In this document: positions 8,221-16,759 of the stretch, in pieces
Layout of the letters: the number at the start of each line of letters is the position of its first letter
Position numbering within the stretch: the first letter of the stretch is position 1
Assembly: GCA_025408425.1 (NCBI GenBank)
Contig: JANXYX010000013.1
Span: forward strand, 1 to 64,000
Direction of reading: 5' to 3'
Source of the DNA: Granulicella sp.
GTDB lineage: Bacteria > Acidobacteriota > Terriglobia > Terriglobales > Acidobacteriaceae
DNA length: 64,000 nucleotides
Position numbers and translations under genes: made by a program
Notes under the pieces: model-generated
The model's input: the letters and a program-made list of their open reading frames with translations, nothing else
Database searches by the model: none
What the model was told of the DNA's origin: nothing

Positions 8221-9429
8221 ATGAAGATAACGGGCGCAAAGCTGATCATCTGTTCACCGGACCGAAATTTCGTAACTCTCAAGATCCAGACCGATGAGGG
8301 CATCTATGGCTTAGGCGACGCCACACTCAATGGCCGAGAACTGGCCGTGGCGAGCTATCTTGAAGAACACGTCTTACCTTGCCTTATAGGCCGCGACCCC
8401 TTCGCCATCGAAGACATCTGGCAATATCTCTACCGGGGAGCCTACTGGCGCCGTGGGCCGGTCACTATGTCCGCCATCGCTGCAGTCGATGTAGCTCTTT
8501 GGGATATCAAGGGGAAGGCCCTTCAGACTCCCGTATATAACCTCCTCGGTGGAAAGAGCAGGGAAGGCGCCCTCGTCTACACCCATGCCAACGGTAAGGA
8601 CATTCCCGAAACGCTTGACTCAGTCAGGAAGCATCTCGAGGAGGGGTATCTCGCTATCCGTGCCCAGAGCGGCGTTCCCGGCGTAGGTTCCAGTTACGGC
8701 GTGCCCAAAGCCGGTAAGCCCTACGAACCAGCCGAGCGCGGCCTCCCCTCAGAAAGTCTTTGGTCGACGGAGCGATATCTCAACTTCGCGCCAAAATTAT
8801 TTGAAGCCTTACGTGCGGAGCTTGGTGAAGACCTCCACCTCCTTCACGACGTCCACCACCGCCTCACCCCCATTGAGGCGGCACGACTCGGCAAAGCGCT
8901 AGAGCCCTATCACCTCTTCTGGATGGAAGACCCAGTCCCCGCGGAACTGCAGGAAGGCTTCAAACTGATTCGAAGCCATACCGTAACCCCCATCGCCACC
9001 GGAGAGGTCTTCAACTCGTTCTGGGATGCTCACGACTTGATCCGCAACCAATGGATCGACTACCTCCGCATGACCATCGTGCACGGAGGAGGTATCACTG
9101 CCTTGAAGAAGGCAGCCGACTTTGCTGCCGTCTATCACGTCAAAACAGGCTTTCACGGCGCAACCGACTTGAGCCCGGTAACCATGGCCGCCGCCTTGCA
9201 CTTTGGTGTCGCCATTCATAACTTCGGAATTCAAGAGCACATGCATCACACAGCGCTCACCGATGAGGTATTTCCTCATGCCTACACCTTTGCCGCTGGA
9301 TATATGTATCCCGGGGACAAGCCCGGTTTAGGTGTCGATATCGACGAAGTACTCGCCGCAAAATATCCCTACCAGCGCGCCTACCTGCCAATCGCTCGAA
9401 AGATGGATGGAACGCTAACGGACTGGTAA
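8221..9429 (+). CDS. manD: D-mannonate dehydratase (enolase superfamily, ManD/RspA type)
   Basis: 402 aa, exactly the length of characterised ManD enzymes, with GGGAGC before the ATG. Every position I recall as functional in the Novosphingobium enzyme is kept at the same number: Arg147, Tyr159, metal ligands Asp210, Glu236 and Glu262, His212, His312, Glu339 and C-terminal Trp402. Visible motifs are [15 protein letters not shown] and ATGEVFNS. The reaction is D-mannonate to 2-keto-3-deoxygluconate, part of glucuronate breakdown. Some family members act weakly on gluconate or mannonate, but the full residue set points to a true dehydratase. It forms a unit with the upstream SDR and faces an IclR regulator across a terminator. 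Confidence 0.92.
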   Translation: MKITGAKLIICSPDRNFVTLKIQTDEGIYGLGDATLNGRELAVASYLEEHVLPCLIGRDPFAIEDIWQYLYRGAYWRRGPVTMSAIAAVDVALWDIKGKALQTPVYNLLGGKSREGALVYTHANGKDIPETLDSVRKHLEEGYLAIRAQSGVPGVGSSYGVPKAGKPYEPAERGLPSESLWSTERYLNFAPKLFEALRAELGEDLHLLHDVHHRLTPIEAARLGKALEPYHLFWMEDPVPAELQEGFKLIRSHTVTPIATGEVFNSFWDAHDLIRNQWIDYLRMTIVHGGGITALKKAADFAAVYHVKTGFHGATDLSPVTMAAALHFGVAIHNFGIQEHMHHTALTDEVFPHAYTFAAGYMYPGDKPGLGVDIDEVLAAKYPYQRAYLPIARKMDGTLTDW

Positions 9430-9439
9430 AAGTTAAGCC

Positions 9440-9477
9440 GCAACTGTGTGGTTGCGCGAACCCCACCACACAGTTGC
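9440..9477. terminator. Perfect 13-bp inverted repeat between convergent genes
   Basis: GCAACTGTGTGGT at 9440-9452 pairs with ACCACACAGTTGC at 9465-9477 around a 12-nt loop. It sits 10 bp after the manD stop and ~20 bp after the iclR stop. This fits a bidirectional terminator, although a U-tract is missing on both sides. Confidence 0.65.
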
Positions 9478-9498
9478 ATATACCCCGCAGGATACAAG

Positions 9499-10323
9499 TT
9501 AAGCCTTCGTCTTAAGCCCAGGCTGCCCAGGCTTCAATCTCGTCTCTTGGGTCGAAGTAACTGCTCCCATAGCCTCAGATATCTCCAGACTTGCCGACCG
9601 CAAACTTTCGATCACTTGTGGGATGCCCACAGTGTCCGCAATCCGCTTAACATAAGGAACCGTCAGGCCTGCAATAGCACTTCCTTGGGCGTTCAACACC
9701 GGAAAGCTGATGTTGACCACGCCTGTCACTTCATAGCTCGCGCGCCGCTCATATCCCCGCGCGCGGATTTTTATCAAATGGTCTTCCAGGTCTGCCGGCT
9801 TCTGCTTCTTCGTCTCGGACTCCCACTCCTTGATCGCCCGCTCACAAGCCTCGTCGTTCAGATGGGCGAGTATGACGTGTCCGGTCGCGGCGTGCATGAT
9901 GTCGACCTTCGCCCCCATCTTCACATAAAATCCCGTCGATTCAGGGGAGTCCACCTGGGCCAGAATCACCGCGTGTCCCCCATCCAGCACGCCCAAATGA
10001 CACGACTGCCGAAGCTCAAAAGCTAGCGTATGCATAATCGGCAATGCCTCAATCACCAGGCGTTTTGTTGGTGGATGCTCATGCGCAAGCCGGAACAGGC
10101 GGAGCGTCAGATGGTACCGCTCCTTGTTGGCAGACTGCGCAAGATAGCCCCGCTGCTCAAGGCACAGCAGCATGCGGAATATCTCAGATACGGTGCGATT
10201 CAACTCTCTCGCAACTTCGCTTACTGTCAGGCCACCGGGGGTACTGGCAAAAAGCTCCAGGATATCCAGACCCTTCTCTAATGCAGGGGTGGAGTAATAC
10301 CGTTTCGTAACAGGCTTCGTCAT
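9499..10323 (-). CDS. IclR-family transcriptional regulator
   Basis: 274 aa. An N-terminal winged HTH (TPALEKGLDILELFASTPGG through EIFRMLLCLEQRGYL, residues ~12-60) is followed by the effector-binding IclR domain with the typical SCHLGVLDGG, ATGHVILAHL and VNISFPVLNAQGSAIAGLTV segments. IclR proteins of this kind often control sugar-acid catabolism. The convergent SDR-manD unit is the obvious candidate target, which is inference from position. The C-terminal ~25 residues are a basic, disordered-looking tail (RLKPGQPGLKTKA). It may be transcribed together with the VOC gene 64 bp upstream. Confidence 0.88.
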   Translation of the reverse strand: MTKPVTKRYYSTPALEKGLDILELFASTPGGLTVSEVARELNRTVSEIFRMLLCLEQRGYLAQSANKERYHLTLRLFRLAHEHPPTKRLVIEALPIMHTLAFELRQSCHLGVLDGGHAVILAQVDSPESTGFYVKMGAKVDIMHAATGHVILAHLNDEACERAIKEWESETKKQKPADLEDHLIKIRARGYERRASYEVTGVVNISFPVLNAQGSAIAGLTVPYVKRIADTVGIPQVIESLRSASLEISEAMGAVTSTQETRLKPGQPGLKTKA

Positions 10324-10387
10324 AGGGGTGCTATTTAAGTCTCACTCAAGGTAACAAATGTCGAAGAAGCTGTCCCCTCGCGGTGGT

Positions 10388-10807
10388 TCACTTCGCAAAT
10401 ATTTGGCTCATGTCTGCAAACGCTTTGAACTCCAGGGCATTCCCCGCGGGGTCAAGGAAAAACATCGTTGCCTGCTCTCCAACCTCACCCTTGAATCGGA
10501 TATATGGCTCAATCACAAACTTAGTGTTCACAGCGCGCAGGCGGTCCGCCAACTCCGTCCACTTCTCCATCGGCAGAATCACGCCAAAGTGTGGCACCGG
10601 GACATCATGGCCATCCACAGGATTGTGGTGTGTAGCTTCATCCTTTGCCGCAGGTTTTAAGTGCGCCACAATCTGGTGGCCAAACAGATCGAAATCGATC
10701 CACTGCGAGGAACTCCGGCCTTCCGCACACCCAAGTGTCGTTCCGTAAAAGTTTCGCGCTGCTTCCAGATCATCGACAGGGAATGCAATGTGAAAAGGTG
10801 TCAGCAA
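10388..10807 (-). CDS. VOC (glyoxalase/bleomycin-resistance) superfamily protein
   Basis: I chose the TTG at 10807 because AGGAG stands 6 nt upstream and because the product then begins [19 protein letters not shown], the normal VOC start. A GTG at 10858 would add 17 residues. Two beta-alpha-beta-beta-beta modules are visible, with metal-ligand candidates His in FHIAF, His in VPHFGVIL and Glu in GNALEFKAF. About 139 aa, a single-domain member. Small VOC proteins of this type (often called glyoxalase-like dioxygenases) act on unknown substrates. It follows the histidine kinase gene closely. Confidence 0.75.
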   Translation of the reverse strand: MLTPFHIAFPVDDLEAARNFYGTTLGCAEGRSSSQWIDFDLFGHQIVAHLKPAAKDEATHHNPVDGHDVPVPHFGVILPMEKWTELADRLRAVNTKFVIEPYIRFKGEVGEQATMFFLDPAGNALEFKAFADMSQIFAK

Positions 10808-10863
10808 AAGAAGCTCCTGCTCTAGATCATACCGAAGATCAACCGTGTTCCAGACCACTCAAC

Positions 10864-12330
10864 CTAAGCTGCTTCTACCGGTAGCCGAACCACAAAAGTT
10901 GTTCCACCCGAGTCAGACGTAAACTGTATGCTTCCGCCAAACTGCTCCACGATGCGATGCACGATGCCCAGTCCAAGCCCGGTCCCTACACCCACCGCCT
11001 TTGTCGTATAAAAAGGGTCAAAGATGTGTTCCTGGACATCCAGCGGAATCCCGCTGCCGTTATCACCCACAGCGATACACAAGTCTGTATGAACGGCTTC
11101 TGCTCCCGTCTCCACCTTCTCCGCCCAGGTCCGAACCGTAATCCGTCCATGCTGCGGAACCGCATCAATCGCGTTATCCAGCAGGTTCGTCCATATCTGA
11201 TTCAGCCCAGAGCATGAGGAGTTCAGCACCGGAAGGTTTGCAGCAAACGCTTTCTCAATGGCGATCTCTTTCTCGCGCATCTTGTGGGCCAGTATCACCA
11301 GCGTCGCATGAATACTGTCATTCACGTCAATCGTGTGCTGTTGACCTTTGCCCTCGTAGGCGTACGACTTCACAGCGTGCACCAGGTCTGAGACACGGCC
11401 AATGCTCTCCTCAATCGTCCCCACCAACTGCATGCTCGAGACCATCGCCTCCAGCCAGTTCAGCGCCGCAGACAGCAGTTCACCCTCAAACTCGCTCTTC
11501 GCGCACTCCAGCCGCTCCGCTGTTATCCCGATCGAGACTAGCGTCGGCGCAAGCTTCCACGCATCCTCTACGTCCGCCGCCTCCATCCACTCCGCCAGCG
11601 CCTCCTCCGCGTCGCTCTGCTCCAGTGAGTTCATCACCAGCGACCGCTTCGCCGTCAGAGCATCGGACTGCAACTCCCACATGCACTGCTTCTGGTCGCT
11701 ATTCAACGCCAGTCTGCTAAACTTCGCACTGAGCTCATGCAGCCGAAGCAGGTTGGACCTCAGCTGCGAAGCTGCGCGGCTTGCAGCGGCTCCAGGATTA
11801 TTCAGCTCGTGCATCAACCCAGCGGCCAGAGTTCCCAGCGACGCCATCTTCTCCTGCTGCGTCGACATACTCTGCATCTTCTGCAGACGGGCCGCCATAT
11901 TGCCCAGAATCGCCTTTCGCACCTCGGGGCAACTTGTCATTAGCTCCCAGAACTCGTCTTCATTCAGCCGCAATAACTCGCAGTGCTCCGCGCAGCGCAA
12001 ACTCGCAGCGTTCGGAATCCGCGCGAGCAGCGGCAACTCCCCAAAAGTATTCCCCGCGGGAACCGTCGCGACCGTTACCTCGTGGCCGTCGCTGAGAGTC
12101 TGATAGATCTTCAGCTCGCCCTTCAGCAGTATCCAGAAAGAGTTCGAGATCTCTCCCTGACGCGCAAGGTACTCGCCCGCCTCAAATTGCACCAACTCCG
12201 AAGATTGCAGGCAGTACAGCTGATCATCCCGCAGCGACGCAAGGTTCTTCACCGCACGCAACCGCTGCAATAGATCGGGACTCATCGTCTCCGGGCTGGC
12301 ATGTTCAGCGAGATGTATCTCTTCACTCAT
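10864..12330 (-). CDS. Histidine kinase with N-terminal cyclic-nucleotide-binding domain
   Basis: 488 aa, cytosolic (no membrane segment). Residues ~30-145 form a cNMP-binding/Crp-like beta-roll (FEAGEYLARQGEISNSFWIL, with GNTFGELPLLA as the phosphate-binding-cassette analogue). The H box GTLAAGLMHELNNP places the phospho-acceptor His at 174. A long helical linker (~180-330) separates it from the ATPase domain, where the N box LLDNAIDAVP, G1 DNGSGIP and G2 GTGLGLGIVHR are intact. It starts 21 bp after the receiver-flavoprotein gene, so the two are very probably one operon and a cognate pair. The cassette lacks the usual Arg-Thr/Ser pair (sequence RIPNAAS), so it may not bind cAMP. Confidence 0.88.
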   Translation of the reverse strand: MSEEIHLAEHASPETMSPDLLQRLRAVKNLASLRDDQLYCLQSSELVQFEAGEYLARQGEISNSFWILLKGELKIYQTLSDGHEVTVATVPAGNTFGELPLLARIPNAASLRCAEHCELLRLNEDEFWELMTSCPEVRKAILGNMAARLQKMQSMSTQQEKMASLGTLAAGLMHELNNPGAAASRAASQLRSNLLRLHELSAKFSRLALNSDQKQCMWELQSDALTAKRSLVMNSLEQSDAEEALAEWMEAADVEDAWKLAPTLVSIGITAERLECAKSEFEGELLSAALNWLEAMVSSMQLVGTIEESIGRVSDLVHAVKSYAYEGKGQQHTIDVNDSIHATLVILAHKMREKEIAIEKAFAANLPVLNSSCSGLNQIWTNLLDNAIDAVPQHGRITVRTWAEKVETGAEAVHTDLCIAVGDNGSGIPLDVQEHIFDPFYTTKAVGVGTGLGLGIVHRIVEQFGGSIQFTSDSGGTTFVVRLPVEAA

Positions 12331-12351
12331 GGTCTGTCGAATGCCTGTCTT

Positions 12352-13998
12352 TCAAATACTCGCAAGATATTGATGCACGAACTGGATCGCAATCGATCCC
12401 TCTCCCACAGCAGAAGCACACCGTTTTACTGAGTTGTAGCGAACATCTCCGGCAACAAATATACCGGGTACGCTCGTCTCCAGCAGATAGGGTTCGCGCG
12501 CTAGAGTCCACGATCCGGTACTCTTTCCTTTCAGATCCGGTCCCGCCAGCACAAAGCCTTTGCTGTCTCGCACGATCTCAGCGGGCAGCCACTCCGTCTT
12601 CGGTGCTGCGCCGATAAAGATAAACAGGGAACTCGCCGAACGAGCCTCCTGACCACGCGGCGTCTGCAGTGTCAGGCACTCCAGATGGCCTTGCCCCGCC
12701 ATCGACACCACTTCAGTCCTCGTCTCCACCACGATATTCGGTGTCTTCGCAATCTGGTCGATCAGATACTTCGACATGCTCTTTGCCAGCGAGTCGCCCC
12801 GCACCAGCATATGTACCTTCGCGGCGTACCGGGCAAAATGCATCGCCGCCTGGCCAGCCGAGTTCGCCCCGCCCACCACATAGACCGTCTCGCCCGAGCA
12901 GGAAATAGCCTCAGTCTGTGCCGCGCCGTAGTAGATGCCCGCACCGCTCAACTCATCCGCCCCCGGAACATCCAGCTTGCAATACGACACGCCCGTTGCA
13001 ATCAGGCAAACGCTGCATGTCACCTCTTGCCCATCCGCCATCTGGACGATGTGATACTGATTCTCCGTCTTGACGCAGGTCACACTCTGCGTCAAAAACT
13101 CCGCTCCCAATCGGTTCGCCTGCAGAAAAGCACGCTTCGCCAACTCCTCCCCGCTTAACCCATCAGGAAACCCCAAATAGTTTTCGATCTTTGAGCTGGA
13201 CCCGGCTTGTCCACCCGGTGCCGACGCCTCCACAATCAGCGTCTTCAATCCCTCTGACGCCCCGTAAACCCCGGCAGCCAAACCGGCCGGCCCCGCCCCA
13301 ACCACCACCACGTCATAAAATTCCTGCTGCGCCTGCGTCCGCAGTCCGACCTTCTCCGCCAGTTCCGTCGTCGAGGGCTGCACCAGCGCCGTCCCGTCTC
13401 CAAATATCACTACCGGTAGTTTGGCGTCGTCAATCCCTTTTTCCTTCAGCAGTGCCAACGCATCAGGGGTCAACTCCGGATTCAACCACTGATAAGGGAT
13501 ACGATTCTTGGAAAGAAAATCCCGCACCGCATGGTCTGCCGAAGACCACCGCAGGCCCACAATCCGAATCCCCTCAAAAGGCGCCTTGTACCCCTGCTTC
13601 CACGCTTCCAGCAGGTCATCCAGCACCGGATACAGCTTCTCTTCCGGAGGATCCCACGGCTTATTGAGGTAATAATGAATCTTCGCGGAGTTGATCGCAC
13701 GGATCGCTGCCTCAGTATCCGCATAAGCAGTCAACAGTACCCGCTTCGCATCCGGATAGATCGCGATAGCCTGTTGCAGAAATTCCACACCAGTCATCCC
13801 CGGCATCCGCTGGTCGCACAGAAACAACGCGACCGCCTCCTTGCGTTCCTTCAACTGGCGGCAAATGTCCAGTGCCGCCAATCCTGACGCTGCTCGGACG
13901 ATCCGGTAGTACTGGCCATAGTGGCGGCGCAGATCCTGCACCACCGCTTCCAGTACACTCGTGTCGTCATCGATCGCTAGTAGTATCGGTTTGGGCAT
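12352..13998 (-). CDS. Response-regulator receiver fused to a thioredoxin-reductase-like flavoprotein
   Basis: 548 aa in three parts. Residues 1-125 are a complete receiver domain: acidic cluster Asp10-12, phospho-acceptor Asp62 (LFLCDQRMPGMTG), Thr90 and Lys113. Residues ~140-220 resemble a glutaredoxin/thioredoxin fold (IRIVGLRWSSADHAVRDFL, LPVVIFGDGT) but have no CXXC. Residues ~228-548 are a two-dinucleotide-domain reductase: FAD site GAGPAGLAAG, APGGQAG, NADPH site GGANSAGQAA and FVAGDVR. Where thioredoxin reductases carry CATC, this protein reads YYGAAQTEA, so it cannot reduce thioredoxin in the usual way. The family is annotated in databases as a fused regulator/reductase, but its output is not established. 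Its kinase partner follows in the same operon. Confidence 0.9.
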   Translation of the reverse strand: MPKPILLAIDDDTSVLEAVVQDLRRHYGQYYRIVRAASGLAALDICRQLKERKEAVALFLCDQRMPGMTGVEFLQQAIAIYPDAKRVLLTAYADTEAAIRAINSAKIHYYLNKPWDPPEEKLYPVLDDLLEAWKQGYKAPFEGIRIVGLRWSSADHAVRDFLSKNRIPYQWLNPELTPDALALLKEKGIDDAKLPVVIFGDGTALVQPSTTELAEKVGLRTQAQQEFYDVVVVGAGPAGLAAGVYGASEGLKTLIVEASAPGGQAGSSSKIENYLGFPDGLSGEELAKRAFLQANRLGAEFLTQSVTCVKTENQYHIVQMADGQEVTCSVCLIATGVSYCKLDVPGADELSGAGIYYGAAQTEAISCSGETVYVVGGANSAGQAAMHFARYAAKVHMLVRGDSLAKSMSKYLIDQIAKTPNIVVETRTEVVSMAGQGHLECLTLQTPRGQEARSASSLFIFIGAAPKTEWLPAEIVRDSKGFVLAGPDLKGKSTGSWTLAREPYLLETSVPGIFVAGDVRYNSVKRCASAVGEGSIAIQFVHQYLASI

Positions 13999-14250
13999 AA
14001 CTCTGTTCTATCACCAGCTGGCCGTATCACCTGGTCAACTTATATATGATTCCCCCAGACGCCTAAGGGTGCAGAAATCAAATAAAATGGACGTACCACT
14101 TTCGCGTCAAAGTCAGCTTCCGTCCTCCGCTTCAGGTTCTCGTCCGTTCAAATCGCAGCTTGTCCGAATAGTAGACACTTCTTCTTTCCCTCCGCTCACC
14201 GCCGATGAGGAGATTGCAGGGCAATCGATCCCGGCAGGAGACATACACTT

Positions 14251-14907
14251 ATGAATCGACTTATTCTCGCCGACAATCAGGCTATCTTTCGCGCCGGAGC
14301 CGCACGCGTCCTCGCTCTGGAGGACGACATCCGAATCGTCGCCCAATGTGACGATATAGCCCGCCTCGTCACAGCCATGGAAGCCGCTCGCGGTGCCGTC
14401 ATCCTTGTCTCCTCCAGCCTCCGCCCTAATATTCCCTCTCTCGTCCTCCAGGCCCACGCACTGGAATGCCGATTCATCCTTATCGCCGAAAATAATGAGC
14501 AAATCCCCGACGAAACTGCCGCTCTCCCGGACGGCATCATCTGCCGCAACATCGCAGGCCCTGAACTCGTCGACTGCGTCCGGCGAGTCGCTCGCGGCCA
14601 ACGTTGCCTCCAGAAGCCCAACATCACCACCATGCAATCGTCCGACAGCGTCGGAACCCGCGTCCGCGATCGCCTCACCCCCAAGGAAATGCAGATCGTC
14701 GCACTCATCGTACAGGGATGCAAAAACAAGGACATAGCCAACCAGCTCGGAACCAAGGAGCAGGTCATCAAAAACTATCTCCGCAGCATCTATGACAAGA
14801 TCGGAGTCTCCGACCGCCTTGAACTCGCCCTATTTACGATCCACCACCGCGTCCTGGCCGAGGCCGCAGCCAAGGCAGGCAACCTCCTCCAGATGAAGTC
14901 AGCCTGA
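14251..14907 (+). CDS. LuxR/NarL-type regulator with a degenerate receiver domain
   Basis: 218 aa with AGGAG 10 nt before the ATG. The C-terminal HTH is typical (LTPKEMQIVALIVQGCKNKD, ANQLGTKEQVIKNYLRSIYD). The N-terminal half has the receiver fold start (ILADNQAIFRAGAARVL, with Asp8). However the beta-3 strand reads AVILVSSSL where the phospho-acceptor Asp should be, near residue 54, and the conserved Lys region reads GIICRN. Phosphorylation as in normal NarL proteins is therefore unlikely. It may be constitutively active or respond to partner binding. It is divergent from the receiver-flavoprotein operon with ~250 bp between, so it is a candidate regulator of that operon. Confidence 0.85.
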   Translation: MNRLILADNQAIFRAGAARVLALEDDIRIVAQCDDIARLVTAMEAARGAVILVSSSLRPNIPSLVLQAHALECRFILIAENNEQIPDETAALPDGIICRNIAGPELVDCVRRVARGQRCLQKPNITTMQSSDSVGTRVRDRLTPKEMQIVALIVQGCKNKDIANQLGTKEQVIKNYLRSIYDKIGVSDRLELALFTIHHRVLAEAAAKAGNLLQMKSA

Positions 14908-14940
14908 ACCCGCTCCCATCCCATCCAGCACCCACACCAA

Positions 14941-14973
14941 AGGGGTCCATCCTCATTATTCGGATGAACCCCT
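14941..14973. terminator. Stem-loop between convergent genes
   Basis: AGGGGTCCATCC (14941-14952) pairs with GGATGAACCCCT (14962-14973) with one C/A mismatch and a 9-nt loop. It lies between the ends of the LuxR-type gene and the P5C dehydrogenase gene, so it could terminate both. No U-tract follows. Confidence 0.5.
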
Positions 14974-14999
14974 GACTGCCGTCCAGCCCTTCTGTCTGC

Positions 15000-16664
15000 C
15001 TAAATTCCCATCTTTTCTTCCTGCTTCTCGGCCTTCGCGCTCGCACGCCCTATCTTCTCGGCGATACTCTTCGCCTGCGTAAACAGCAGCAGATAATCCG
15101 GCCCTCCCGCCTTTGAATCCGTTCCACTCATATTGAACCCGCCAAACGGATGTGCCCCAACCATCGCACCCGTGCACTTCCGGTTCAGATACAGGTTCCC
15201 CACCTGGAACTCCTCGCTCGCCCGGTCCAGCTTCTCACGCGACTTGGAGTAGATCGCCCCCGTCAAACCGTACTCCGTGTTATTCGCAATAGCCAAAGCC
15301 TCGTCAAAGCTATGCGACTTGATCACAGCCAGCACTGGCCCAAAGATCTCCTCCTGTGCAATCCGTGCCGTTGGCGCGACATCCTTAAAAACCGTCGGCG
15401 CAATATAGTACCCACCCTCCGCCGTCTCGATTGCCGCTCCACCATTCAGCAGCACCCCCTCCTCCTTCCCGATAGCAATATAGCCAAGGACCTTCTCGTA
15501 CGCCTTCTCGTTGATCACTGGTCCCGCCGCAAAGTTCGCCGCCGGATCTCCCACCTTGAGCTCCGCTATCCGCTCCTGTAGCCGTTCGCAGAACGCCTCA
15601 TAGACGCTGGCATCCACGATCGCCCGCGAACATGCCGAACACTTCTGACCATTGAAACCAAAAGCACTGGCCGCTACTCCCTCCACCGCCGCATCCAGAT
15701 CCCCATCCGCGTCCACGATGATCGAGTCCTTGCCGCCCATCTCCAGAATCGTTCGCTTGATAAAGATCTGTCCCACCTGCGTCTTGGCCGCCTGCTCGTG
15801 AATCTCCAGCCCAACTGCCTTCGATCCTGTAAAGGCTATGAACCGCGTCTGCGGGTGCGCCACAATGGCGCTGCCAAACTCCGGCCCCACGCCTGCGCAC
15901 AGGTTCACCACGCCATCCGGCATTCCCGCCTCTTCCAGCACGTTCATAAACCGCGCTGCAATCGTCGTAGCATCCATAGACGGCTTCAGAATCACTGTAT
16001 TTCCGCAAACTACCGCCGCCACAGTCATCCCCGCCATAATCGCAAAAGGGAAGTTCCACGGCGGAATCACTGCGCCCACGCCCAGCGGTATGTAACGCAA
16101 CTGGTTACGCTCCCCGGGAAGCTGGATCGGCGTCGTCGCCTTGTCCAGCCGCATCGCCTCCCGCGCATAGAACTCCAGAAAGTCGATTGTCTCGCCAACA
16201 TCCGCATCGGCCTCGGCCCAGTTCTTGCCTACCTCATACGTCAGCCACGCGCAGAACTCGAACCGTCGCTCGCGAATCATCGCCGAAGCTCGCAGCAGCA
16301 ACTCCGCCCGCTCCACCACTGGCACCCTGCTCCAGCTTTGGAACGCCTTCTGTGCGGCCGCCATAGCCTCCGCGGCGTGCTCCGCCCCGGCCCTCTGGTG
16401 GATCCCCACCACCTGCCCAGGACGAGCCGGATTCGTCGAAATAATCTTGCCCGCTGTCTTCAGACGATTGCCGCCAATCACCAGATCGTACTCGCGGCCT
16501 AGTTCAGTTCCTACTTCGGCCAGAGCTTCCAGCATGGCGCGCTTATTGTCCGCAACGCTAAAGTCGATAAACGCCTCATTCACAAAAGGAGTCTGCAATA
16601 TCTTCGCGAGGTCGAGAGAAGAAAGATACGTGGTCGCCATGTCGGGAGTCGTTTCTAGCGCCAT
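15000..16664 (-). CDS. pruA: L-glutamate gamma-semialdehyde (1-pyrroline-5-carboxylate) dehydrogenase
   Basis: 554 aa, close to the ~515-550 usual for stand-alone P5C dehydrogenases. Features: the family's N-terminal extension (FVNEAFIDFSV), NAD site region IPPWNFPFAIMAG, FTGSKAVG, catalytic Glu in ILEMGGKDSIIVDAD and catalytic Cys in FGFNGQKCSACSRAIV. The end carries NRKCTGAMVGAHPFGGF and SGTDSKAGGPDYL, typical of the PruA/RocA group. It oxidises glutamate semialdehyde to glutamate in proline and arginine breakdown. No proline dehydrogenase gene is in the window. The start could lie a few residues later (MATTYLSS), since no ribosome-binding site singles out the first ATG. Confidence 0.92.
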   Translation of the reverse strand: MALETTPDMATTYLSSLDLAKILQTPFVNEAFIDFSVADNKRAMLEALAEVGTELGREYDLVIGGNRLKTAGKIISTNPARPGQVVGIHQRAGAEHAAEAMAAAQKAFQSWSRVPVVERAELLLRASAMIRERRFEFCAWLTYEVGKNWAEADADVGETIDFLEFYAREAMRLDKATTPIQLPGERNQLRYIPLGVGAVIPPWNFPFAIMAGMTVAAVVCGNTVILKPSMDATTIAARFMNVLEEAGMPDGVVNLCAGVGPEFGSAIVAHPQTRFIAFTGSKAVGLEIHEQAAKTQVGQIFIKRTILEMGGKDSIIVDADGDLDAAVEGVAASAFGFNGQKCSACSRAIVDASVYEAFCERLQERIAELKVGDPAANFAAGPVINEKAYEKVLGYIAIGKEEGVLLNGGAAIETAEGGYYIAPTVFKDVAPTARIAQEEIFGPVLAVIKSHSFDEALAIANNTEYGLTGAIYSKSREKLDRASEEFQVGNLYLNRKCTGAMVGAHPFGGFNMSGTDSKAGGPDYLLLFTQAKSIAEKIGRASAKAEKQEEKMGI

Positions 16665-16759
16665 CGGCGCTCGGTAGTCGTCAGGGTAGCGAAGCCGCCC
16701 AGACGTGATGTCGGTGCTTCATTCTTTGACGCTACGGCCTCGCTCCTCGGCCGGATATG

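Noticed and set aside
11402..12103. 233-aa forward ORF opposite the histidine kinase
   Set aside because: Ser/Ala-rich antisense of a gene with intact kinase motifs.
12352..13998. Ordinary thioredoxin reductase (trxB)
   Set aside because: The active-site CXXC is replaced by a YYGAA stretch and a receiver domain is fused at the N-terminus.
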